From Abditibacteriota bacterium (lineage in GTDB: Bacteria > Armatimonadota > UBA5829), in assembly GCA_017958015.1 (NCBI GenBank), contig JAGDDM010000239.1, forward strand, positions 1 to 28,574: 28,574 bases of DNA, given 5' to 3'. Below, one piece after another: positions 1 to 5,212 of this stretch. Positions within the stretch are counted from its first letter, which is position 1. Each line of letters begins with the position of its first letter. The notes beneath the pieces were generated by a model. It had not been told where the DNA came from, searched no databases, and was given only the letters and a program-made list of their open reading frames with translations. Both the position numbers and the translations under genes were made by a program.

Positions 1-4
1 CTTA

Positions 5-1183
5 CTAAGCGGCGAAGAGCAGGTCGCACCGCTCCGTGACGAAGGGTTCGGAGCCCCGTCTGAAGATGATTTCCTGCTCGAGGGGCATATAGAGAACCTT
101 GGGGAGCGTCACGTCCATTCTCAGGGCGATGCCGCGGCAGGTATCCGTGTCGGTGCCGCCCATATACACGTAGGTGTCGCAGTTGTTTACCACAGTGGCG
201 GCGTCGTATTCGCCGTACATGCCCCGGAGCTGGGTCTCGGACTGGATGATGAGCATGGCGGAGATTCCCATGGCCCGGAAGACGCTTATCTTCTCGGCGA
301 AGTCCGGGATTTTGTTGCCCACGGCGAAGTCGTCGAAGATGAGGCGCACGGGAGTGGGGATTCTGCCCTCCGGTCTCGACTCACCGTACTCCACCAGGAC
401 CTTCAGCAGCTGGCCGTAGAACAGGTCCGCCAGAGCGTGCTGGGCCTTGCTGGCGGCGGAGACGTAGACGAAGAGGACGGTTTTTTCATCGGTGACGCTC
501 CGGAAATCGAAATTGCCGCCCCGGGCGATCATCTTCTTGGCCTCCTCCGTGAAGAATCTGCTTATGGCCGCGGAAAGAGTGGAGTAGACACAGCCGTAGG
601 TTTTTTCGGTCAAATCTCTGAAACCGAGCCACTTGGTCAGCGCGTAGCAGCCTTCGGGGTGCTTCGCCGCGATGTCGTTGAAAATCTTGTCGTTGGCGTT
701 GTCTCTCGAAGCCAATTCTTCGTGGAGCTTCAGCACATCCGCGAAGGTGGGATTGGGCTTCATCATCATAACCGCGGCAATTTCGGCGCAGAGCATGTCT
801 TTGGCGGAGTTTTCCCAATAGGGATCCTTCATGCGGAACTCGGTGAGATTGATGGCGGCGGCCAATTCGTCGATGTCGCTGTAGGAGCTCACGTGGAGCA
901 TGGGGTCGTAGGTTGTTTCCGACTTGTCCGGGCTTGTGAAGTCCAGAACCTTCACGTTGTAGCCGGAGTCCCGAAAGACGGGGGTGTACTTGTCGATGAG
1001 CCGCCGCTTGGTGACGGTGATAACCAGGGAGGAGTCGAATGTCGCCATGAGGCAGGGCTCCACGATGGACATGGTCTTGCCGCAGCCGGTGCCGCCGCAG
1101 ACGATGATGTTGTTGTTGAGGCCGGTGACTTCGCTGTCGGCGGTATAAAGGGCCCCTTTTCCGAGGATGAAAGCGTCTTTCAT
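5..1183 (-). CDS. Soluble VirD4/TraG-like ATPase, copy 1
   Basis: A 392-aa protein related to the ATPase domain of type IV coupling proteins (VirD4/TraG/TraD), which pump DNA or protein substrates through conjugation channels. Visible signs are a Walker A GGTGCGKT at residues 30-37, a Walker B-like strand ending in D284-D285 (IFDDFA, where most family members have DE), and the later IIQSETQL and NNCDTYVYMGG segments typical of the family. Usual VirD4/TraG proteins are about 550-700 aa with two N-terminal membrane helices; here Walker A begins 30 residues in and no membrane segment is seen, so the protein should be cytoplasmic. It starts 17 nt after the stop of the small B gene, behind a GAAAGGAAAG ribosome site, and ends with TAG directly followed by TAA. 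It is very similar to the copy at 2005-3306 but about 40 residues shorter at the C-terminus. The family is clear; the role is unknown. Confidence 0.8.
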   Translation of the reverse strand: MKDAFILGKGALYTADSEVTGLNNNIIVCGGTGCGKTMSIVEPCLMATFDSSLVITVTKRRLIDKYTPVFRDSGYNVKVLDFTSPDKSETTYDPMLHVSSYSDIDELAAAINLTEFRMKDPYWENSAKDMLCAEIAAVMMMKPNPTFADVLKLHEELASRDNANDKIFNDIAAKHPEGCYALTKWLGFRDLTEKTYGCVYSTLSAAISRFFTEEAKKMIARGGNFDFRSVTDEKTVLFVYVSAASKAQHALADLFYGQLLKVLVEYGESRPEGRIPTPVRLIFDDFAVGNKIPDFAEKISVFRAMGISAMLIIQSETQLRGMYGEYDAATVVNNCDTYVYMGGTDTDTCRGIALRMDVTLPKVLYMPLEQEIIFRRGSEPFVTERCDLLFAA

Positions 1184-1200
1184 GTATTTTCTTTCCTTTC

Positions 1201-1548
1201 TTATTGTCTTCTTTGGGCAAATACGTCGTCGAGGTCCCGAATCTCGGGATTTTGGTCGTCGGAGTGGGACTTCATGAAGTTCTCGAAAACCTCGTCCTCC
1301 TCCGCGTAAACCTCTTCCGGCACGGGAAACCGGGAGAGGTATCTGTCGATAAGCACCATGGCGTCCAGTTCCGGAGAGTTCTTGATGACATCATAGAGCT
1401 CTTTGCCGCTCACGTTGATCAGTTTGTCTATCTTCCGCCGGATTCTCGGCGAGAGACGTTTGTGAGTCTTGGCGTAATCGTCGATTTCCAGTAGCAGATT
1501 CCGCGTCAGACGATCCGTGATACTTCCGATAAAACGATTGCTGCTCGT
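1201..1548 (-). CDS. Small protein B of the ATPase module, copy 1 (start codon altered)
   Basis: Unrecognised family, here called B. About 115 aa if read from 1548. It aligns along its length with the 118-aa protein at 3303-3659: a basic helical middle (RRKIDKLINVSGKE) followed by an acidic stretch (PEEVYAEEDEVFENF) and a closing RDLDDVFAQRR. The first standard start codon in frame is a GTG at 1413, which lies inside the conserved part and has no ribosome site. A strong AGGAGG lies at about 1555-1560, and six bases after it the in-frame codon is ACG (1546-1548), just where paralogues have ATG. So either ACG is used as a rare start or the start was lost by mutation (ATG to ACG). It sits immediately upstream of the VirD4-like gene, as in the other complete module. 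Existence of the reading frame is well supported by the paralogue; the start is uncertain. Confidence 0.65.
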   Translation of the reverse strand, partial: TSSNRFIGSITDRLTRNLLLEIDDYAKTHKRLSPRIRRKIDKLINVSGKELYDVIKNSPELDAMVLIDRYLSRFPVPEEVYAEEDEVFENFMKSHSDDQNPEIRDLDDVFAQRRQ

Positions 1549-1589
1549 GGCTATCCTCCTTTCTTATGTGTAAAAGCGGACATCGGATC

Positions 1590-1610
1590 GTATTAAGTTG
1601 TCAATCTACA
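1590..1610 (-). repeat. 21-bp intergenic element, copy 1
   Basis: On the minus strand this reads TGTAGATTGACAACTTAATAC, with the core TTGACAACTTAA shared by all three full copies. It lies between the alphaCTD stop and the following B gene, about 35-40 bases ahead of that gene's ribosome site. It contains a TTGACA, but no -10 box follows at 16-18 bases, so a simple promoter is not supported. Confidence 0.75.
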
Positions 1611-1618
1611 ATGGGCGG

Positions 1619-1993
1619 TTATTCGCCGAAGAGAGTCCTCTTTACTATCACTCTCTTCCGAATCTTCCGAAATCCCGGCCAGAGTTCTTTGAACTCCTCC
1701 GGCGAGCGGCTTGAGAGAGGCGGGTTGAGGGCAAGACCGGCATCCGAGAGTTTCGACCGGATTGTCCGGACGTCGGCGGGTTCGATGCCCTCCGTTTCGA
1801 GAAGTTCTTCCTCGGAGAAAAGGGAGAGATCCTCCAAGGTTTTTACTTTCTTCCCACCAAGAATCTCTCGGAGCCGGGGCTCAAAGCCCGCTTCCTCTAA
1901 AGTTCGGGAGAATCTGTCTTTGCAGCGGAGGGCGTGGTCCCGCCGCATCTCCGCCGCGAAGGAGTTGACCGGGCCCGAAAGCGGTTTGTTCAC
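1619..1993 (-). CDS. Free-standing RNA polymerase alpha-CTD-like protein, copy 3
   Basis: A protein of about 124 aa whose residues 30-90 resemble the C-terminal domain of RNA polymerase alpha: a helix with EPRLREIL, then KTLEDLSLFSEEELL, then the hairpin-like GIEPADVRTIRSKLSDAGLAL. In E. coli alpha the matching segment (VRSANCL) carries Arg265, which contacts the DNA minor groove; R40 here lies at the equivalent place. After the domain comes a conserved SPEEFKELWPGF motif shared with the other two copies. The GTG at 1993 is preferred because AAAGGAG lies five bases upstream; the ATG at 2008 would place that ribosome site inside the coding sequence, though it overlaps the stop of the ATPase gene by four bases. 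It lacks the alpha N-terminal domain needed to join polymerase. Likely DNA-binding; partner unknown. Confidence 0.75.
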   Translation of the reverse strand: MNKPLSGPVNSFAAEMRRDHALRCKDRFSRTLEEAGFEPRLREILGGKKVKTLEDLSLFSEEELLETEGIEPADVRTIRSKLSDAGLALNPPLSSRSPEEFKELWPGFRKIRKRVIVKRTLFGE

Positions 1994-2004
1994 ATTATCT
2001 CCTT

Positions 2005-3306
2005 TCATAAGGCGACGCTTCTCCGCGCCAATTCGCGGTAGATGTTCGCCTTGCCATCCTCGGGGGAAATACCTTTGACGTTATTTGTCCGGGAATATTC
2101 CCCCGTCGAGGGATTTTTTTTCGCGGAAGAGGCGGCGAACACCGTGTCGCACCGCTCCGTAATCATGGGTTCGGAGCCCCGCCGGAAGATAATTTCCCTG
2201 TTCAGGGGCATACAGAGAATCTCATGGAGGGGCTTGCCCATTCTCCGGCCGATTTCCGAGCAGGTGTCCGTGTCGTTGCCGCCCATGTACACGTAGGTGT
2301 CGCAGTTGTTTATGATGGTGACGGCGTCGTTGTAGCCGTACATGCCCCGAAGCTGGGTCTCGGACTGAATGAGAATCATTACCGAAATGCCCATTGCCCG
2401 GAAGATGCTTATCTTGACGGCGAAGTCCGGGATTCTGTTGCCCACGGCGAAGTCGTCGAAGATGAAGCGCACCGGAACGGGCAGTTCGCCGTTCGGAAGT
2501 TCCTCGCCGTACTCGATGAGAGCCTTCAGCAGCTGGCCGTAAAACATGTTCGCCAGAGCGTAATGGGCCGCGTTCGCGGAGGAGACGTAGACGAAGAGAA
2601 CCGTCTTTTTGTCGGCGACGCTCCGGAAGTCGAGATTGCTGCCCCGAGCCATCATCTTTTTGGATTCCTCCGTGAAGAATCTTCCGAAGCTCGCGGAGAG
2701 AGTGGAATAGACGCAGCCGTAAGTTCTGTGGGCGAGATCCTCGAAATCGGCCCACCGGGTCGAGGCGTAACAGCCCTCGGGATACTTTTGGGCAATGTCG
2801 TTGAAGATTTTCTCATTGGCCTTGTCCTGCGAGGCCACCGTTGTATGAAGTTTCAGAACATCGGCGAAGGTGGGGGCGGTCTCCCTCATCAAAACCGCGG
2901 CGATTTCCGCGCAGAGCATATTCTTGGCGGCGTGTTCCCAATAGGGGTCTTTCGATTCAAAGTCGTAGAGAGCGATGCTGCCGGCAATGTCGTCGATGTC
3001 GCCGTAGGAGTTTATCTGAAGCAGGGGGTCGTAGGCGATCTCCGAGTTTTCCGGGTCCGCGAAGTCCAAAACCTTCACGTCGTAGCCCGCCTTTCGGAAG
3101 ATGGGAGTGTATTTGTCGATAAGCCGCCGCTTGCTGACGGTGATAACAAGGGAGGAATCGAAGGTGGCCATAAGGGTGGGCTCTACGATGGACATTGTTT
3201 TGCCGCAGCCGGTGCCGCCGCAGACGATGATGTTGTTGTTGAGGCCCGTAACTTCGCTGTCGGCGCTATACGAGGCGTTTTTTCCGAGCACGTAAAGATC
3301 TTTCAT
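2005..3306 (-). CDS. Soluble VirD4/TraG-like ATPase, copy 2
   Basis: A 433-aa paralogue of the ATPase at 5-1183, nearly superimposable over its first 390 residues. Walker A GGTGCGKT is again at residues 30-37, the Walker B-like strand is FIFDDFAVG, and the IQSETQLRGMYG and NNCDTYVYMGGNDTDTC segments are kept. There is no N-terminal membrane anchor, so a cytoplasmic location is expected. The last 40 or so residues (from FAASSAKK on) are polar and basic, and are absent from the other copy. Its start overlaps the stop of the B gene by four bases (ATGA), and its stop touches the next alphaCTD gene, so the three genes are translationally coupled. No relaxase or channel genes are nearby, so conjugation cannot be claimed; a DNA or protein translocase or remodelling role is an inference from the family. 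Confidence 0.82.
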   Translation of the reverse strand: MKDLYVLGKNASYSADSEVTGLNNNIIVCGGTGCGKTMSIVEPTLMATFDSSLVITVSKRRLIDKYTPIFRKAGYDVKVLDFADPENSEIAYDPLLQINSYGDIDDIAGSIALYDFESKDPYWEHAAKNMLCAEIAAVLMRETAPTFADVLKLHTTVASQDKANEKIFNDIAQKYPEGCYASTRWADFEDLAHRTYGCVYSTLSASFGRFFTEESKKMMARGSNLDFRSVADKKTVLFVYVSSANAAHYALANMFYGQLLKALIEYGEELPNGELPVPVRFIFDDFAVGNRIPDFAVKISIFRAMGISVMILIQSETQLRGMYGYNDAVTIINNCDTYVYMGGNDTDTCSEIGRRMGKPLHEILCMPLNREIIFRRGSEPMITERCDTVFAASSAKKNPSTGEYSRTNNVKGISPEDGKANIYRELARRSVAL

Positions 3307-3659
3307 TTGTTTTCCTTTCTTCTTTTTGAGAATATATTGTCGAGATTCCGGAGTTCGGGATTTGAGTCGGGGGCGGATTCGGACTTTACGAAGTTTTCGT
3401 AAACCTCCTCCTCCGCGAACACTTCCTCCGGCAGGGTGAGACGGCGGAAGTATTTGTCGATAAGCTCAATCGAGCCGGAAGTGCCGTGTTTACGCAGGAC
3501 ATCGGAGAATTTTTTGCCGCTCACGGTGGCGAGTTTGTCGATTTTGCGGCATAGGGCGAGAGTGAGGCGGTTGCTCTTTTTCGAGCAGGCGTTGATTTCC
3601 CTAATGAGTTTCCGGGACTGGCAGTCCACCGGGTCTCTGGGTCGGAATAAAGGTTTCAT
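3303..3659 (-). CDS. Small protein B of the ATPase module, copy 2
   Basis: A 118-aa protein of no family I recognise. It has a charged N-terminus, a conserved core (LALCRKIDKLATVSGKKF, residues about 33-50), an acidic segment (LPEEVFAEEEVYENF) and a closing RNLDNIFSKRR. The core also occurs at the N-terminus of the fused protein at 3715-4374, and the whole length matches 1201-1548. It starts with ATG behind GGAG about seven bases upstream and overlaps the ATPase start by four bases, which suggests the two products act together. No membrane segment, signal peptide or metal motif is seen. Could be an adaptor or regulator for the ATPase; that is a guess from position only. Confidence 0.72.
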   Translation of the reverse strand: MKPLFRPRDPVDCQSRKLIREINACSKKSNRLTLALCRKIDKLATVSGKKFSDVLRKHGTSGSIELIDKYFRRLTLPEEVFAEEEVYENFVKSESAPDSNPELRNLDNIFSKRRKENK

Positions 3660-3698
3660 TGTTTTTCTCCTTCCGATATAAAGGCGTCGTCGCGGTTT

Positions 3699-3719
3699 GT
3701 GTTAAGTTGTCAATCTACA
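3699..3719 (-). repeat. 21-bp intergenic element, copy 2
   Basis: Second copy, differing from copy 1 at one base (AACAC in place of AATAC). It begins inside the last codons of the fusion gene (its TGTAG contains that stop codon) and precedes the B gene at 3303-3659 by about 40 bases. Its position at a module boundary is the same as in copies 1 and 3. Confidence 0.75.
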
Positions 3720-4374
3720 TGTCTCCGAACGATCCGAGGATCGCGTCGCGAATAGCCCTTTCAAACTCAAGCCTTTCTTCCGCTTCCTTCCGGGCGTAGC
3801 GGATTCCCGGGTAAAGGACTTCGAGTTCTTCCGGGGACATCTCTTCGATATGTCGGTTGAAAGTCAGGCCGTAAGCCGAGAGCGTTCTCTCCGCTTCCTC
3901 CGCGCGTTCGGGAGTCATGCGCTCAAAAGAGGCGACCTCTTCCCGGGTGCGGAGGGACAGGTCCTCGAGGGTGAAGATTCTCCTTTTGTGAAGAATCTTT
4001 CGGAGCCGGGGCGTGAGGCCCGCTTCCTCGAGGGTCATCGAAAGCTGGGCTCCGGAGCGGATATTGTAGTCGATTTTCATCTCCGCCGCGAAGAGGTTTA
4101 CCCGGGATATCCCCGGTTTTGTCTTTTTTCTCTTCACGGATATTTTTTTCGGTCCTCTGAGCCATTTGAAGCGTGTACAAACGAGTTGTTGGGCGTCTTT
4201 GCTGAGGCGGGTTTTAATGATCTCGCCGAAGTTTTCTCTGTCCAAGTTGACGAGTTTGTCGATTTTTCGGCAAAGAGCCCAGGATACGCCTCCGTGTTTT
4301 TTCGCTTCCTCATCGATTTCCCGCAGCAGCTCATCGAGCTGAACATTTGTGACGGGTTTTTCGTCGTAAGTCAT
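3715..4374 (-). CDS. B-domain/alpha-CTD fusion protein
   Basis: A 219-aa protein that joins two parts which are separate genes in the neighbouring modules. Residues 1-60 match the N-terminal half of protein B (WALCRKIDKLVNL), residues 70-90 are a basic linker (KKISVKRKKTKPG), and residues 92-175 match the alphaCTD proteins (NLFAAEM, then TLEEAGLTPRLRKIL with R123 at the place of alpha Arg265, then TLEDLSL). The C-terminal tail repeats the SPEELEVLYPGI motif and adds a charged helix. The acidic PEEV-AEEEV-ENF segment of B is missing, as is the ATPase gene. It starts with ATG four bases after GGAGG. The simplest reading is a module whose ATPase gene was deleted, leaving B and alphaCTD fused. 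The ATGTAG at its end overlaps the next 21-bp repeat. Confidence 0.78.
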   Translation of the reverse strand: MTYDEKPVTNVQLDELLREIDEEAKKHGGVSWALCRKIDKLVNLDRENFGEIIKTRLSKDAQQLVCTRFKWLRGPKKISVKRKKTKPGISRVNLFAAEMKIDYNIRSGAQLSMTLEEAGLTPRLRKILHKRRIFTLEDLSLRTREEVASFERMTPERAEEAERTLSAYGLTFNRHIEEMSPEELEVLYPGIRYARKEAEERLEFERAIRDAILGSFGDM

Positions 4375-4416
4375 TTTTCCTCCTTTCGTTATATGAAAAA
4401 GGTGGGCCCGCGGTTC

Positions 4417-4437
4417 GTATTAAGTTGTCAAGCTACA
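4417..4437 (-). repeat. 21-bp intergenic element, copy 3
   Basis: Third copy, differing from copy 1 at one base (TGTAGC in place of TGTAGA). It lies between the lone alphaCTD gene and the fusion gene. Downstream of it the sequence continues with similarity to copy 2 (ACGAACCGCGG against ACAAACCGCG) before an A/T-rich patch and the ribosome site. Confidence 0.75.
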
Positions 4438-4461
4438 TTATTTTCGGACGGCGCCGCCGAT

Positions 4462-4851
4462 TTATCGGCCTAAGGAGGAAACCGCCTTAATCAGCCAACC
4501 GTACATCACCGTATCTTTTACATCCTCTATCTGAGGATAGATTTCAGCGAAGTCCCTCGGCGGCAATTCAAACAGGTATATGTTGAGAGTGAGACCGAAA
4601 GCGGAAAGAGCCTTTTTGATTTGCCCCATGTATTTCGGCTTCATGCCCCTCGAGTGGAGAAGCTCATCTTCGGAAAAGAGGGAAAGATCTCCCATCGTGC
4701 GGATTTCCCTTCTTTCGAGAACCTTTCGGACTCGGGGCTCAATACCCGCTTCCTCGAGAGTTACGGAGAGGTTCTCGCCGGAGTGGACCATGTAATCCTT
4801 TCTCAGCTCCTTCGCGAAGGCGTTTGCGTTATTAAGTTGTTCGTTTTTCAT
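4462..4851 (-). CDS. Free-standing RNA polymerase alpha-CTD-like protein, copy 1
   Basis: A 129-aa protein and first gene of the leftward array. Residues 30-90 match RNA polymerase alpha CTD: TLEEAGIEPRVRKVL (R40 at the Arg265 position), TMGDLSLFSEDELL, and QIKKALSAFGLTLN, which parallels the E. coli segment EIKDVLASRGLSLG. The tail keeps the PPRDFAEIYP motif found in the other copies. ATG at 4851 is chosen because AGGAGG lies six bases upstream and the length then matches the other copy; the frame is open further up to 4917, but that part overlaps an inverted repeat and is not conserved. It has no B or ATPase partner directly upstream. An 11-base piece of the array's 21-bp repeat occurs inside codons 5-8. 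Probably a DNA-binding protein, possibly a regulator of the array. Confidence 0.76.
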   Translation of the reverse strand: MKNEQLNNANAFAKELRKDYMVHSGENLSVTLEEAGIEPRVRKVLERREIRTMGDLSLFSEDELLHSRGMKPKYMGQIKKALSAFGLTLNIYLFELPPRDFAEIYPQIEDVKDTVMYGWLIKAVSSLGR

Positions 4852-4871
4852 ATTACCTCCTTCCCCGCCAC

Positions 4872-4963
4872 AAAAAAAATCCTCGTATTTCGACACAATG
4901 GTAGCGGAATTACGCACAGCAGTAGCGGGGCTGCTTACACATTTATCTGTCGAAATTACGAGG
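4872..4963 (-). terminator. Long inverted repeat with T-run ahead of the array (terminator, attenuator or small MITE-like element)
   Basis: Arms at 4948-4963 and 4881-4895 are complementary over 15 bases, with one extra base in one arm, and enclose a 52-base loop. On the minus strand the second arm is followed by eight Ts (4872-4879) and then, within 20 bases, by the ribosome site of the first array gene. An inner hairpin (AGCAG/CTGCT, 4918-4935) sits in the loop. This could stop transcription before the array, act as a regulated attenuator, or be an 83-bp inverted-repeat element flanked by AAT on both sides. Confidence 0.5.
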
Positions 4964-5212
4964 AATAATCCCTTGCCGAGGGTCGGCGGATTAAATAAAA
5001 CTTAAGTAATGAGTGTCTTGTACCTCTTTCGTTTTCCGCCTTTTTCGGCGGTACTTAAATAAGACGCGCCCGGCGGAAAGATATTGCCGAAAAAAATTCT
5101 TTTTTTCGAAAAACCGTAAAAAGCCGCCGCCCTTTCGGACGGCGTCTGAGAAGGTAAAAAATATGAAAACTCATCTTCGTTTATTAATACGAAACAAAGT
5201 GTGTGAAAGTTC
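4964..5212. other. Intergenic region between aconitase and the array
   Basis: About 250 bases, A/T-rich and with no credible gene. It contains the aconitase terminator (5118-5143) and a weaker hairpin (CCGCC/GGCGG near 5038-5055). The stretch near 4990-5020 is A/T-rich on the minus strand and may hold the array promoter, but no pair of boxes is convincing. Confidence 0.5.
5118..5143 (-). terminator. Rho-independent terminator of the aconitase operon
   Basis: On the minus strand GCCGTCC, GAAA loop, GGGCGGC form a 7-bp stem with a tetraloop and one G-U pair, followed by GGC and five Ts. It lies about 70 bases beyond the aconitase stop codon. Confidence 0.7.

Noticed and set aside
1595..1605. 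TTGACA in the 21-bp elements as a -35 box
   Set aside because: No -10-like hexamer lies 16-18 bases downstream in any of the three copies; the nearest A/T-rich hexamers are more than 30 bases away.
2224..3402. A 392-codon plus-strand open frame opposite the second ATPase
   Set aside because: A mirror of the codon bias of the ATPase gene; the same shadow occurs opposite copy 1.
5..4851. Integrative conjugative element remnant
   Set aside because: Only coupling-protein-like ATPases are present; no relaxase, VirB proteins, integrase, att sites or tRNA gene is visible, and base composition does not stand out.
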